Origin: Pseudomonas fildesensis
Lineage (GTDB): Bacteria > Pseudomonadota > Gammaproteobacteria > Pseudomonadales > Pseudomonadaceae
DNA length: 64,000 bases
Reading direction: 5' to 3'
Assembly (NCBI RefSeq): GCF_001050345.1
Contig: NZ_LFMW01000008.1
Location: forward strand, 62,001-126,000
The notes under the pieces were generated by a model. The model was not told the DNA's origin. It ran no database searches and saw nothing but the letters and a program-made list of their open reading frames with translations. How positions within the stretch are numbered: the first letter of the stretch is position 1; each line of letters begins with the position of its first letter. The position numbers and the translations under genes are program-made. This document shows, in pieces, positions 19,906 through 29,419 of the stretch.

Positions 19906-19982
19906 GCGCCCGTAGCTCAGTTGGATAGAGCATCCGCCTTCTAAGCGGATGGTCGCAGGTTCGAGTCCTGCCGGGTGCGCCA
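19906..19982 (+). tRNA. tRNA-Arg (anticodon TCT)
   Basis: 77 nt including an encoded CCA. Acceptor GCGCCCG pairs with CGGGTGC with one G-T. Anticodon arm TCCGC-CTTCTAA-GCGGA gives TCT, and the T loop is TTCGAGT. First tRNA of a four-gene cluster upstream of tig. Confidence 0.97.
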
Positions 19983-20013
19983 TTAGGCAGCTTTGGCACA
20001 AGTAGGCTATATG

Positions 20014-20089
20014 GTGGGCGTAGCTCAGTTGGTAGAGCACGGGATTGTGACTCCCGTTGTCGAGGGTTCGATCCCCTTCGTCCACCCCA
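20014..20089 (+). tRNA. tRNA-His (anticodon GTG), copy 1
   Basis: 76 nt with encoded CCA. Acceptor GTGGGCG pairs with CGTCCAC. The unpaired C73 and the preceding G (20013) supply the G-1:C73 pair peculiar to tRNA-His. Anticodon loop TTGTGAC. Identical to copy 2 at 20307. Confidence 0.97.
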
Positions 20090-20096
20090 TATTTTA

Positions 20097-20127
20097 AAAG
20101 GCGCCAGATTAATCATCTGGCGCCTTT
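20097..20127 (+). terminator. Terminator-like hairpin after tRNA-His copy 1
   Basis: AAAGGCGCCAGAT ... ATCTGGCGCCTTT perfect stem with a 5-nt loop. The T tract is only three bases, so read-through into tRNA-Leu is likely. Nearly the same hairpin follows copy 2. Confidence 0.7.
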
Positions 20128-20145
20128 GCTTTAAGAGCTTCAAGC

Positions 20146-20230
20146 GCGGATGTGGTGGAATTGGTAGACACACTGGATTTAGGTTCCAGCGCCGCAAGGT
20201 GTAAGAGTTCGAGTCTCTTCATCCGCACCA
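20146..20230 (+). tRNA. tRNA-Leu (anticodon TAG)
   Basis: 85 nt with a long variable arm and encoded CCA. Acceptor GCGGATG pairs with CATCCGC. Anticodon stem CTGGA/TCCAG, loop TTTAGGT, anticodon TAG. T loop TTCGAGT. Confidence 0.97.
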
Positions 20231-20306
20231 ATTAAAGCTTTACCCGGCCTACAGGCGGGTGGGGCTCAACAAAGAAGTGGTTTGGTTTCTTTGTTAACGC
20301 AATATG

Positions 20307-20382
20307 GTGGGCGTAGCTCAGTTGGTAGAGCACGGGATTGTGACTCCCGTTGTCGAGGGTTCGATCCCCTTCGTCCACCCCA
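20307..20382 (+). tRNA. tRNA-His (anticodon GTG), copy 2
   Basis: Identical in sequence to copy 1, including the leading G for the G-1 position (20306). The flanking ATG before and CAT after the gene are also shared, so the unit was duplicated with part of its flanks. Confidence 0.97.
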
Positions 20383-20388
20383 TGTTCG

Positions 20389-20427
20389 AAAAGGCGCCAG
20401 ATTTAACAGTCTGGCGCCTTTTTTTGC
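20389..20427 (+). terminator. Strong intrinsic terminator of the tRNA cluster
   Basis: AAAAGGCGCCAGA ... TCTGGCGCC hairpin with an 8-nt loop followed by seven T. It is a variant of the hairpin after tRNA-His copy 1, with a longer T tract. Confidence 0.92.
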
Positions 20428-20784
20428 TTTAGCGGTCCGAGATTCCGCGACTGCAGGTTCTGGGTCGCACTGGCAGGGCGCTTCGTCGTATTTATGTATC
20501 TCGATGATGCTGCGCTGCCTGCCGATCCTGTTTGCAGGGTTGGCCGTCAGGGAGATGATTGGCGGCTTCTTCTATATATAGAAGGGTTGGCGCAGAGCCT
20601 TGGCGTGATTGGCTGTATTTGTCACCGGGGCGAGGTGCATCAGTGCCTTCGTACCGATAAATTGCCTGCTGTTTTTTTACCCGTTTCCAGTAGGGTGACT
20701 TCTTGAGTTTGACCCACTAGAATGCATGCCCTTGATTCTGGGGTCGGAAACGGCCGGCTAACGTCTGTGCAACGAGGAATATTC
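20428..20784 (+). other. Intergenic region carrying the tig promoter
   Basis: About 360 bp between the tRNA terminator and tig. I see no gene here: the short frames lack ribosome sites. A TTGAGTTTGACCCAC...TAGAAT arrangement about 70 nt upstream of the tig start could be its promoter. Nothing else is distinctive. Confidence 0.4.
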
Positions 20785-22095
20785 ATGCAAGTTTCTGTTG
20801 AAAATACTACTGCTCTCGAGCGCCGCCTGAGCATCACCGTGCCGGCAGAGCGTATCGAAACTGCGGTCAACAAGCGTCTGCAGCAGACTGCACAAAAGGC
20901 CAAGATCGCTGGTTTCCGTCCAGGCAAAGTGCCGATGAGCGAAATCAAGCGCCGTTTTGGTGCTGATGCACGTCAGGAAGCGGTAGGTGATGTGATCCAG
21001 GCTTCCTTCTACGAAGCTGTTGTTGAGCAAAAGCTGAACCCGGCTGGCTCGCCTTCGATCGAGCCTAAGTCCCTGGAAGCTGGCAAGGACCTGGAATACG
21101 TCGCCGTATTCGAAGTGTTCCCAGAGTTCGAAGTTGCCGGTTTCGACGGTATCACCATCGAGCGCCTGAGCGCCGATGTAGCTGATTCCGACCTGGACAA
21201 CATGCTGGAAATCCTGCGCAAGCAGAACACTCGTTTTGAAGTGGCCGATCGCGCTGCCCAGAACGAAGACCAGTTGAACATCGATTTCGTTGGCAAGGTT
21301 GACGGCGAAGCATTCGCTGGCGGCTCCGCCAAGGGTACTCAGCTGGTGCTGGGTTCCAACCGCATGATCCCTGGTTTCGAAGACGGCCTGGTTGGCGCCA
21401 AAGCCGGCGAAGAGCGCGTTCTGAACCTGGAATTCCCTGCTGACTACCAGAACCTGGACCTGGCTGGCAAAGCCGCCGAGTTCACCGTGACCGTCAACAG
21501 TGTTTCCGAGCCTAAGCTGCCAGAGCTGAACGAAGAGTTCTTCACTCAGTTCGGCATCAAGGAAACCGGTATCGAAGGCTTCCGCACCGAAGTTCGCAAG
21601 AACATGGAGCGTGAGCTGCGTCAGGCCATCAAGTCCAAGGTCAAGAACCAGGTCATGGACGGTCTGCTGGCCTCCAACCCGATCGAAGTGCCTAAGGCTC
21701 TGCTGTCCAACGAAGTGGATCGCCTGCGCGTACAAGCTGTTCAGCAGTTTGGTGGCAACATCAAGCCTGACCAGCTGCCGGCCGAGCTGTTCGAAGAGCA
21801 AGCCAAGCGCCGCGTCGTGCTGGGCCTGATCGTGGCTGAAGTGGTCAAGCAATTCGACCTCAAGCCTGACGAAGACCGTGTTCGTGAAATGATCCAGGAA
21901 ATGGCTTCGGCCTACCAGGAGCCTGAGCAGGTTGTGTCTTGGTACTACAAGAACGACCAGCAGCTGAACGAAGTACGTTCGGTTGTGCTTGAAGAACAAG
22001 TTGTGGATACTGTTCTGCAGAAGGCTAAGGTGACCGATAAAGCGGTCTCTTACGAAGAAGCAGTCAAGCCGGCGGAAGCAGCACAAGCCGACTGA
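20785..22095 (+). CDS. tig: Trigger factor, ribosome-bound chaperone
   Basis: 436 aa, the standard length. N-terminal ribosome-binding domain with the signature GFRPGKVP (residues 44-51), an FKBP-like prolyl isomerase domain (about 155-245) and a C-terminal chaperone domain rich in Glu/Lys. It captures nascent chains at the exit tunnel. CGAGGAA precedes the ATG at 20785. First gene of the conserved tig-clpP-clpX-lon-hupB-ppiD block. Confidence 0.97.
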   Translation: MQVSVENTTALERRLSITVPAERIETAVNKRLQQTAQKAKIAGFRPGKVPMSEIKRRFGADARQEAVGDVIQASFYEAVVEQKLNPAGSPSIEPKSLEAGKDLEYVAVFEVFPEFEVAGFDGITIERLSADVADSDLDNMLEILRKQNTRFEVADRAAQNEDQLNIDFVGKVDGEAFAGGSAKGTQLVLGSNRMIPGFEDGLVGAKAGEERVLNLEFPADYQNLDLAGKAAEFTVTVNSVSEPKLPELNEEFFTQFGIKETGIEGFRTEVRKNMERELRQAIKSKVKNQVMDGLLASNPIEVPKALLSNEVDRLRVQAVQQFGGNIKPDQLPAELFEEQAKRRVVLGLIVAEVVKQFDLKPDEDRVREMIQEMASAYQEPEQVVSWYYKNDQQLNEVRSVVLEEQVVDTVLQKAKVTDKAVSYEEAVKPAEAAQAD

Positions 22096-22120
22096 TTGTC
22101 CAACTCGTTCGAAATACAAC

Positions 22121-22147
22121 CATAAGCCAGCCTCGCGCTGGCTTATG
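22121..22147 (+). terminator. Hairpin between tig and clpP
   Basis: CATAAGCCAGC ... GCTGGCTTATG stem with a 5-nt loop followed by GCGTTTTC. It may be a weak terminator or a processing site, as clpP follows within 40 nt. Confidence 0.6.
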
Positions 22148-22186
22148 CGTTTTCAAGACATGACTATTTGGGAGTAACTGCAGAGC

Positions 22187-22822
22187 ATGTTCCGTAATTC
22201 CTATATTCAGCAGAACTCTGATATCCAGGCCGCAGGCGGCCTGGTCCCGATGGTTGTCGAGCAGTCCGCTCGTGGCGAACGCGCCTACGACATCTACTCG
22301 CGCCTGCTCAAGGAGCGAGTGATCTTTCTGGTGGGCCCTGTAGAGGACTACATGGCCAACCTGATCTGTGCGCAACTGCTGTTCCTTGAAGCGGAAAATC
22401 CGGACAAGGACATCCATCTCTACATCAACTCACCGGGCGGTTCGGTGACTGCGGGCATGTCGATCTACGACACCATGCAGTTTATCAAGCCGAACGTATC
22501 GACCACCTGCATCGGCCAAGCCTGCAGCATGGGCGCTTTCCTGCTGACCGCAGGTGCCGAAGGCAAGCGTTACTGCCTGCCGAACTCGCGCGTGATGATT
22601 CACCAGCCACTGGGCGGTTTCCAGGGCCAGGCATCGGATATCGAAATCCATGCCAAGGAAATCCTCTTCATTCGCGAGCGTCTGAACACGCTGATGGCCA
22701 AGCATAGCGGGCATACTCTTGAAGAAATCGAGCGCGACACCAACCGCGATAACTTCATGAGTGCCGAGGCCGCGCGTGACTACGGCTTGATCGACGCAGT
22801 GATCGAAAAGCGCCCCGCTTAA
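22187..22822 (+). CDS. clpP: ATP-dependent Clp protease proteolytic subunit ClpP
   Basis: Serine peptidase of 211 aa that forms the tetradecameric chamber working with ClpX or ClpA. Catalytic triad Ser114 (ACSMGAF), His139 (MIHQP) and Asp188. The N-terminal extension before about residue 16 is the propeptide expected to be removed. It is followed 112 nt later by clpX. Confidence 0.97.
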   Translation: MFRNSYIQQNSDIQAAGGLVPMVVEQSARGERAYDIYSRLLKERVIFLVGPVEDYMANLICAQLLFLEAENPDKDIHLYINSPGGSVTAGMSIYDTMQFIKPNVSTTCIGQACSMGAFLLTAGAEGKRYCLPNSRVMIHQPLGGFQGQASDIEIHAKEILFIRERLNTLMAKHSGHTLEEIERDTNRDNFMSAEAARDYGLIDAVIEKRPA

Positions 22823-22934
22823 TATAAGCCGCTCAAAATAGGGCTGGTCGGCGTGTCTGACCATCGGCGGGCTTGAAAAAGCCCGCATAAGCCTTCATCT
22901 TGTGTTGCAAGCCTATCGGATTTGGATCGAACGA

Positions 22935-24218
22935 ATGACTGACACCCGCAACGGCGAGGACAACGGCAAGCTGCTCTATTGCTCCTTCTGTGGCAAAAGC
23001 CAGCATGAAGTACGCAAATTGATTGCCGGCCCCTCGGTCTTTATCTGCGACGAGTGCGTCGACCTGTGCAATGACATCATCCGTGAGGAGGTGCAGGAAG
23101 CCCAGGCCGAAAGCAGCGCGCATAAATTGCCTTCGCCTAAAGAAATCAGCGGCATCCTTGATCAGTATGTGATTGGTCAAGAGCGTGCAAAGAAGGTTCT
23201 GGCCGTAGCGGTATACAACCACTACAAGCGCTTGAACCAGCGTGACAAGAAAGGCGACGAAGTCGAGCTCGGCAAGAGCAACATCTTGCTGATCGGTCCT
23301 ACGGGCTCGGGTAAAACCCTGCTTGCAGAAACACTCGCTCGCCTGCTGAACGTTCCGTTCACCATCGCCGACGCGACCACCCTCACCGAGGCTGGCTACG
23401 TGGGTGAAGACGTCGAGAACATCATTCAGAAACTGCTGCAGAAGTGCGACTACGACGTAGAAAAAGCCCAGATGGGTATTGTCTACATCGACGAAATCGA
23501 CAAGATTTCGCGCAAGTCGGATAACCCGTCGATCACCCGGGACGTTTCCGGTGAAGGCGTGCAGCAAGCCCTGTTGAAACTGATCGAAGGCACGGTTGCT
23601 TCCGTACCGCCACAAGGCGGCCGCAAGCACCCGCAGCAGGAATTCCTTCAGGTTGATACGCGTAACATCCTGTTCATCTGTGGTGGTGCGTTCTCGGGTC
23701 TGGAAAAGGTTATTCAGCAACGTTCCACCCGTGGTGGCATTGGTTTCAGTGCAGAAGTGCGCAGCAAGGAAGAAGGCAAGAAGGTGGGCGAGTCCCTGCG
23801 TGAAGTCGAGCCTGACGATCTGGTCAAGTTCGGTCTGATCCCGGAATTCGTTGGCCGCCTGCCGGTCCTGGCCACGTTGGACGAGCTGGATGAGGCTGCT
23901 TTGATTCAGATCCTCACCGAGCCGAAAAACGCCCTGACCAAGCAATACGCCAAGTTGTTCGAGATGGAAGGTGTAGACCTCGAGTTCCGTACCGATGCGC
24001 TCAAGTCGGTGGCCAAGCGGGCACTGGAGCGCAAGACCGGTGCACGTGGTTTGCGCTCGATCCTCGAAGGTGTGTTGCTCGACACCATGTACGAAATCCC
24101 CTCGCAGTCCGAGGTGAGTAAAGTGGTGATCGACGAAAGCGTTATAGAAGGCAAGTCCAAGCCACTGTATATCTACGAAAACAGTGAACCGGCTGCCAAG
24201 GCTGCGCCAGACGCGTAA
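22935..24218 (+). CDS. clpX: Clp protease ATP-binding subunit ClpX
   Basis: AAA+ unfoldase of 427 aa. Zinc-binding domain with Cys16, 19, 38 and 41, Walker A GPTGSGKT (121-128), the pore loop GYVG (154-157), Walker B VYIDEID (183-189) and the IGF loop (GGIGF) that docks on ClpP. The start at 22935 (MTDTRN) is the family start. Earlier in-frame codons at 22902 have no ribosome site. Terminator follows. Confidence 0.97.
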   Translation: MTDTRNGEDNGKLLYCSFCGKSQHEVRKLIAGPSVFICDECVDLCNDIIREEVQEAQAESSAHKLPSPKEISGILDQYVIGQERAKKVLAVAVYNHYKRLNQRDKKGDEVELGKSNILLIGPTGSGKTLLAETLARLLNVPFTIADATTLTEAGYVGEDVENIIQKLLQKCDYDVEKAQMGIVYIDEIDKISRKSDNPSITRDVSGEGVQQALLKLIEGTVASVPPQGGRKHPQQEFLQVDTRNILFICGGAFSGLEKVIQQRSTRGGIGFSAEVRSKEEGKKVGESLREVEPDDLVKFGLIPEFVGRLPVLATLDELDEAALIQILTEPKNALTKQYAKLFEMEGVDLEFRTDALKSVAKRALERKTGARGLRSILEGVLLDTMYEIPSQSEVSKVVIDESVIEGKSKPLYIYENSEPAAKAAPDA

Positions 24219-24237
24219 GCGTTTCGCAGTTTCGGTA

Positions 24238-24272
24238 AAAACAAGGGGCCTCTAGGGGCCCCTTTGTTTTTT
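24238..24272 (+). terminator. clpX intrinsic terminator
   Basis: ACAAGGGGCC-TCTA-GGGGCCCCTTTGT hairpin with one bulge, followed by six T, 20 nt after the clpX stop. Confidence 0.92.
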
Positions 24273-24378
24273 AGAGGATTTTTACTGCGTTTAACTGCTG
24301 GCAATAAGCTTGTTTTTTTTGCATGCAGCCCCCATCTTGGTTTCAAGCTTATTTTTCAACTGTCATAGAGGCGAAATC

Positions 24379-26775
24379 ATGAAGACAACCATCGAATTGC
24401 CTCTCCTGCCGTTGCGTGATGTCGTCGTCTATCCGCACATGGTTATCCCGCTGTTCGTGGGGCGCGAGAAGTCTATCGAAGCCCTAGAGGCCGCGATGAC
24501 GGGCGACAAGCAGATCCTGCTGTTGGCCCAAAAGAATCCTGCTGATGATGATCCAGGCGAAGACGCCCTGTACCGTGTCGGTACCGTTGCTACCGTCCTG
24601 CAACTGCTCAAACTCCCCGATGGCACCGTCAAGGTACTGGTGGAAGGCGAGCAGCGCGGTGCGGTCGAGCGCTTCATGGAGGTGGACGGCCATCTACGCG
24701 CCGAAGTCGCGCTGATCGACGAAGTCGAAGCCCCTGAGCGTGAATCCGAAGTGTTTGTGCGCAGCCTGCTCTCCCAGTTCGAGCAGTATGTGCAGTTGGG
24801 CAAGAAAGTCCCGGCTGAAGTCCTGTCGTCTCTCAACAGCATCGATGAGCCAAGCCGCCTGGTCGACACCATGGCCGCGCACATGGCGTTGAAAATCGAG
24901 CAGAAGCAAGACATCCTCGAAATTATCGACCTGTCGGCCCGTGTCGAACACGTGCTGGCGCTGCTGGATGCCGAAATCGACCTGCTGCAGGTTGAAAAAC
25001 GCATCCGCGGTCGTGTGAAGAAACAAATGGAACGCAGCCAGCGCGAGTACTACCTGAATGAGCAGATGAAGGCCATTCAGAAAGAGCTCGGCGACAGCGA
25101 GGACGGCCACAACGAAATCGAGGAGCTGAAAAAGCGCATCGATGCCGCTGGCCTGCCTAAAGACGCCCTGACCAAAGCCAATGCGGAGCTGAACAAACTC
25201 AAGCAAATGTCGCCAATGTCGGCCGAAGCCACCGTGGTTCGTTCCTACATCGACTGGCTGGTGCAAGTGCCGTGGAAGGCCCAGACCAAAGTGCGCCTGG
25301 ACCTGGCCCGTGCCGAAGATATTCTCGATGCCGACCACTATGGCCTCGAAGAAGTCAAAGAACGCATCCTCGAATACCTCGCTGTGCAAAAGCGTGTGAA
25401 GAAGATTCGTGGCCCGGTGTTGTGCCTGGTGGGTCCGCCTGGCGTGGGTAAAACGTCGCTGGCCGAGTCGATTGCTAATGCGACCAACCGTAAATTCGTG
25501 CGAATGGCCCTCGGTGGCGTGCGCGATGAAGCGGAAATTCGTGGTCATCGCCGTACTTACATCGGTTCGATGCCTGGAAGATTGATTCAAAAGATGACGA
25601 AAGTCGGTGTGCGCAACCCGCTGTTCCTGCTCGATGAAATCGACAAAATGGGCAGCGATATGCGTGGCGATCCGGCATCGGCATTGCTCGAAGTACTCGA
25701 CCCCGAGCAAAACCACAATTTCAACGACCATTACCTGGAAGTCGACTACGACCTGTCCGATGTAATGTTCCTGTGCACCTCCAACTCCATGAATATTCCA
25801 CCAGCCTTGCTGGACCGGATGGAGGTGATTCGTCTGCCGGGTTACACCGAAGACGAGAAGATCAACATCGCCGTCAAATACCTCGCGCCCAAGCAAATTT
25901 CGGCCAATGGCTTGAAGAAGGGCGAGATCGAATTCGACGTCGGGGCGATCCGCGACATCGTTCGTTACTATACCCGCGAGGCCGGTGTACGCGGCCTTGA
26001 GCGCCAGATCGCGAAGATTTGCCGCAAGGCGGTCAAGGAACATGCGCTGGAAAAACGCTTCTCGGTGAAGGCCACGGCTGACACCCTTGAGCACTACCTG
26101 GGCGTGCGTAAATTCAGCTATGGCCTGGCCGAGCAGCAGGACCAGGTAGGGCAGGTGACTGGTTTGGCGTGGACTCAAGTGGGCGGCGAATTGCTGACCA
26201 TCGAAGCCGCGGTCATCCCAGGCAAAGGGCAGTTGATCAAGACCGGTTCCCTGGGTGATGTGATGGTCGAATCCATCACCGCCGCGCAGACCGTAGTGCG
26301 TAGCCGCGCGAAGAGCCTGGGGATTCCCCTGGACTTCCACGAGAAGCACGACACCCACATCCACATGCCGGAAGGTGCGACGCCGAAAGACGGCCCTAGC
26401 GCTGGCGTAGGCATGTGCACGGCCCTGGTTTCGGCATTGACCGGCATTCCGGTGCGTGCCGACGTCGCCATGACCGGGGAAATCACCCTGCGTGGCCAGG
26501 TATTGGCCATCGGTGGCCTGAAAGAGAAATTGCTTGCCGCACACCGGGGTGGTATCAAGACCGTGATCATTCCTGAAGAGAATGTTCGCGACTTGAAGGA
26601 AATTCCGGACAACATCAAGCAGGATCTTCAGATTAAACCGGTTAAATGGATTGACGAGGTCCTGCAAATTGCGCTGCAATACGCGCCGGAGCCCTTGCCG
26701 GATGTGGCTCCGGAGATAGTTGCAAAGGACGAAAAACGTGAGTCTGATTCCAAGGAAAGAATTAGCACGCATTAA
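24379..26775 (+). CDS. lon: ATP-dependent Lon protease
   Basis: Serine-lysine AAA+ protease of 798 aa. LON substrate-binding N-domain (about 8-200), central coiled coil, Walker A GPPGVGKT (352-359), Walker B FLLDEIDK, and the protease domain with the dyad Ser674 (PKDGPSAG) and Lys717 (GLKEKL). It degrades misfolded and regulatory proteins. ATG at 24379 follows GAGGCGAAATC. It lies in the classical clpX-lon-hupB order. Confidence 0.97.
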   Translation: MKTTIELPLLPLRDVVVYPHMVIPLFVGREKSIEALEAAMTGDKQILLLAQKNPADDDPGEDALYRVGTVATVLQLLKLPDGTVKVLVEGEQRGAVERFMEVDGHLRAEVALIDEVEAPERESEVFVRSLLSQFEQYVQLGKKVPAEVLSSLNSIDEPSRLVDTMAAHMALKIEQKQDILEIIDLSARVEHVLALLDAEIDLLQVEKRIRGRVKKQMERSQREYYLNEQMKAIQKELGDSEDGHNEIEELKKRIDAAGLPKDALTKANAELNKLKQMSPMSAEATVVRSYIDWLVQVPWKAQTKVRLDLARAEDILDADHYGLEEVKERILEYLAVQKRVKKIRGPVLCLVGPPGVGKTSLAESIANATNRKFVRMALGGVRDEAEIRGHRRTYIGSMPGRLIQKMTKVGVRNPLFLLDEIDKMGSDMRGDPASALLEVLDPEQNHNFNDHYLEVDYDLSDVMFLCTSNSMNIPPALLDRMEVIRLPGYTEDEKINIAVKYLAPKQISANGLKKGEIEFDVGAIRDIVRYYTREAGVRGLERQIAKICRKAVKEHALEKRFSVKATADTLEHYLGVRKFSYGLAEQQDQVGQVTGLAWTQVGGELLTIEAAVIPGKGQLIKTGSLGDVMVESITAAQTVVRSRAKSLGIPLDFHEKHDTHIHMPEGATPKDGPSAGVGMCTALVSALTGIPVRADVAMTGEITLRGQVLAIGGLKEKLLAAHRGGIKTVIIPEENVRDLKEIPDNIKQDLQIKPVKWIDEVLQIALQYAPEPLPDVAPEIVAKDEKRESDSKERISTH

Positions 26776-26798
26776 TGCGTTAAAGCCTGGGGGCTTCC

Positions 26799-26828
26799 TT
26801 GACAGCTTTTTAGAGCCCTTGTTATAAA
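26799..26828 (+). promoter_or_regulatory. hupB sigma70 promoter
   Basis: TTGACA at 26799-26804 and TTATAAA at 26822-26828 (17-nt spacer to TTATAA), about 95 nt upstream of the hupB start. It is close to the -35/-10 consensus, as expected for an abundant nucleoid protein. Confidence 0.85.
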
Positions 26829-26923
26829 GCGGCTCTTAAGTGTCTGTAGGCCATTCAGCACTGATTTTTGCTTTTACCAAAAAACTTAGAATTATACTCA
26901 ATAGATATATAAGGGGACTTAGA

Positions 26924-27196
26924 GTGAACAAGTCGGAACTGATTGATGCTATCGCCGCATCCGCTGATATCCCGAAAGCTGCTGCTGGCCGTGCGCTGGA
27001 CGCAGTAATCGAATCCGTCACTGGCGCTCTGAAGGCCGGCGACTCCGTGGTACTGGTAGGCTTCGGTACTTTCTCTGTGACTGACCGCCCAGCTCGTACT
27101 GGCCGTAACCCACAGACTGGCAAAGCACTGCAAATCGCTGCTGCCAAGAAACCAGGTTTCAAAGCCGGTAAAGCCCTGAAAGAAGCTGTTAACTAA
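26924..27196 (+). CDS. hupB: DNA-binding protein HU-beta
   Basis: 90-residue histone-like protein that bends DNA and organises the nucleoid. The HU signature [18 protein letters not shown], with the DNA-arm RTGRNPQTG and the invariant proline, is visible. Start is GTG at 26924 with AAGGGGA 8 nt upstream, the same residue 1 (VNKSEL) as other HU-beta proteins. Its own strong promoter lies upstream. Confidence 0.97.
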   Translation: MNKSELIDAIAASADIPKAAAGRALDAVIESVTGALKAGDSVVLVGFGTFSVTDRPARTGRNPQTGKALQIAAAKKPGFKAGKALKEAVN

Positions 27197-27249
27197 GCCT
27201 CGATCAAGCCTTGACCTACCCGGGTCGAACGCAGGTTCGACCTGGCAGC

Positions 27250-27325
27250 GGAGCGGCAGCTGACCCAAGTATCCATCGGGTCGCCACGCCGGGGGTGTGG
27301 GTTCAAACCCCCGTCCGCTCCGCCA
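27250..27325 (+). tRNA. Degenerate tRNA-Asp-like element (probable tRNA pseudogene)
   Basis: 76 nt between hupB and ppiD. The acceptor arms GGAGCGG and CCGCTCC pair perfectly and are followed by G-CCA, as in tRNA-Asp. The 3' side of the anticodon arm and variable region (CACGCCGGGGGT) and a T arm GTGGG/CCCGT also match tRNA-Asp. The T loop has 8 nt (TTCAAACC), no D arm with GG is present, and the anticodon loop would read TCGCCAC, lacking T33. It has its own terminator. A working tRNA is unlikely. A decayed tRNA or a tRNA-like RNA is the better reading. Confidence 0.6.
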
Positions 27326-27330
27326 GTTAC

Positions 27331-27363
27331 GAGAAGGCGCATCCTCGGATGCGCCTTTCTTCT
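27331..27363 (+). terminator. Terminator after the tRNA-like element
   Basis: AAGGCGCATCC-TC-GGATGCGCCTT perfect 11-bp hairpin followed by TCTTCT, beginning 8 nt after the CCA end of the tRNA-like element. Confidence 0.85.
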
Positions 27364-27427
27364 ATCCGGACTCTACCCACGCTCCACGGTTGCCAATTTT
27401 TGAAGTTCAACCGTTTCTGGGGGACGC

Positions 27428-29302
27428 ATGCTGCAAAATATCAGGGACAATTCACAAGGCTGGATTGCCAAGACCATTATCGGGATCATCGTCGCATTGA
27501 TGGCGTTCACCGGTATCGAGGCTATTTTTCAGGCTTCGACCAACACCAAGCAGGACGTGGCCAAGGTCAACGGTGAAGAAATCACCCAGACCGAACTAAG
27601 CCAGGCCGTCGACATGCAACGTCGCCAGCTGATGCAACAGCTGGGCAAGGATTTCGATGCTTCCTTGCTGGACGAAAAATTGCTGCGCGAAGCTGCTCTC
27701 AAGAGCCTGATCGATCGCAAGCTGCTGCTGCAAGGCGCGGCCGATTCCAAGTTTGGCTTCTCCGAAGCTGCACTGGACCAGGTGATCCTGCAGACGCCGG
27801 AATTCCAGGTGGAAGGCAAGTTCAACGCCGAACGCTTTGACCAGGTGATCCGTCAGCTGGGCTACAGTCGTATGCAGTTCCGTCAGATGCTGACTCAGGA
27901 AATGCTGATCGGCCAGGTTCGCGCAGGTATCGCCGGCAGCGGTTTCGTCACCGACGCCGAGGTGCTGGCATTCGCCCGTCTGGAAAAACAGACCCGCGAT
28001 TTTGCTACCGTCAACATCAAGGCTGACCCAGCAGCGGTGAAGCTCACCGACGACGAGGTCAAGGCTTACTACGACCAGCACGCCAAAGAGTTCATGACCC
28101 CGGACCAGGTGGTCATCGACTATCTGGAGCTGAAGAAGTCGTCCTTCTTCGACCAGGTGGCTGTGAAGGATGATGAGCTGCAGGCGGCTTATCAGAAAGA
28201 AACCGCCAACCTCGCCGAACAGCGTCGTGCCGCGCACATCCTGATTGAAGTCAACGATAAGGTCACCGAGGCGCAAGCCAAGGCCAAGATCGAGGAAATC
28301 CAGGCACGCCTGGCCAAGGGTGAGAAGTTCGAAGCCCTGGCCAAGGAGTTCTCCCAGGATCCAGGTTCGGCCAACAATGGCGGCGACCTTGGCTTTGCCG
28401 GTCCTGGCGTCTACGACCCGGACTTCGAGACCGCGCTGTACGCCTTGAACAAGGACCAGGTTTCGGCGCCGGTGCGCAGCACCTTCGGTTGGCACTTGAT
28501 CAAGCTGTTGGGCGTTGAAGCACCGCAAGTGCCATCGTTTGCCAGCCTGAAAGACAAGCTGACCCGCGAGCTCAAGACCCAGCAGGTTGAACAGCGCTTT
28601 GTCGAAGCGACCAAGCAATTGGAAGATGCGGCATTCGAAGCCTCCGACCTGGCCCAGCCGGCGTCTGACCTGAAGATGACCGTGCAGACTTCCGCGCCGT
28701 TTGGCCGTGAAGGTGGCGAAGGTGTTGCGGCCAACCGTGCCGTGGTCACCGCTGCGTTCAGCCCGGAAGTGCTGGATGAGGGTGCCAACAGCACCGCCAT
28801 TGAGCTGGACCCGGAAACCATCATCGTGCTGCGTGCCAAAGAGCACCTGAAGCCTGCGCAATTGCCGCTGGAACGCGTTGCTGCGGCGATTCGTACGCAG
28901 ATGTCCAAGGAGCGCGCGAGTGCTGCTGTCAAGACCCACGCTGACGAGTTGATCGCCAGCCTGCGTGATGGCAAGACCGCGCTGAACCAGCCAGTCGCTG
29001 GCCAGGCCTGGAAAGTCACTGAAGCGGCTACCCGTAGCCAGGAAGCGATCGAACCGGCCGTGCTGCAAGCCTTGTTCCGCATGCCCAAGCCTGCGGCCAA
29101 GGACAAGCCCACCTTCACCACCGTGACCCTCGCGGACGGTAGCCTGGTGATCGTGCGCTTGAACGGCGTCAACGAAGCCGCCGCCCCATCGGACGAAGAA
29201 AAGGCGCAATACCGCCGCTACCTCGCTTCCCGTGTGGGTCAGCAGGACTTCGCGGCGTACCGTAAGCAGTTGGAAACCAAGGCTGACATCAAGAAGTTCT
29301 GA
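27428..29302 (+). CDS. ppiD: Peptidyl-prolyl isomerase D (SurA-N/parvulin folding factor)
   Basis: 624-residue inner-membrane-anchored periplasmic chaperone. One membrane helix (about 13-34, N-in), a SurA-like chaperone region, a parvulin domain (about 265-365, with AAHILIEV, FGWHLIKL and the GGDLGF motif) and a long C-terminal chaperone domain. It helps proteins emerging from the Sec translocon to fold. GGGGGACGC precedes the ATG. Lone terminator downstream. Confidence 0.95.
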   Translation: MLQNIRDNSQGWIAKTIIGIIVALMAFTGIEAIFQASTNTKQDVAKVNGEEITQTELSQAVDMQRRQLMQQLGKDFDASLLDEKLLREAALKSLIDRKLLLQGAADSKFGFSEAALDQVILQTPEFQVEGKFNAERFDQVIRQLGYSRMQFRQMLTQEMLIGQVRAGIAGSGFVTDAEVLAFARLEKQTRDFATVNIKADPAAVKLTDDEVKAYYDQHAKEFMTPDQVVIDYLELKKSSFFDQVAVKDDELQAAYQKETANLAEQRRAAHILIEVNDKVTEAQAKAKIEEIQARLAKGEKFEALAKEFSQDPGSANNGGDLGFAGPGVYDPDFETALYALNKDQVSAPVRSTFGWHLIKLLGVEAPQVPSFASLKDKLTRELKTQQVEQRFVEATKQLEDAAFEASDLAQPASDLKMTVQTSAPFGREGGEGVAANRAVVTAAFSPEVLDEGANSTAIELDPETIIVLRAKEHLKPAQLPLERVAAAIRTQMSKERASAAVKTHADELIASLRDGKTALNQPVAGQAWKVTEAATRSQEAIEPAVLQALFRMPKPAAKDKPTFTTVTLADGSLVIVRLNGVNEAAAPSDEEKAQYRRYLASRVGQQDFAAYRKQLETKADIKKF

Positions 29303-29315
29303 TGTTGGTTTGAAT

Positions 29316-29352
29316 AAAAAGCCCCCGGCCTGAAAAGACCGGGGGCTTTTTT
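29316..29352 (+). terminator. ppiD intrinsic terminator
   Basis: AAAAAGCCCCCGG ... CCGGGGGCTTTTTT hairpin directly after the ppiD stop codon. Confidence 0.93.
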
Positions 29353-29419
29353 ATGTGCGCTAGACTGGTCTGTCTAAGAGCGCGTGAGCTGCGTAACGTT
29401 GATAAAAGGAGTTTGATAC

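Noticed and set aside
22867..22886. GCGGGCTT-GAAA-AAGCCCGC hairpin between clpP and clpX as a terminator
   Set aside because: No T tract follows and clpX starts about 50 nt later. It may be only a processing or attenuation structure.
24694..26772. 692-codon open frame antisense to lon, and similar long antisense frames (for example 20758-22119 opposite tig, 39944-41977 opposite fadH, 62727-63821 opposite the acyl-CoA synthetase)
   Set aside because: Opposite strand of well-identified genes in GC-rich DNA. The translations show no family resemblance and follow from codon bias of the real gene.
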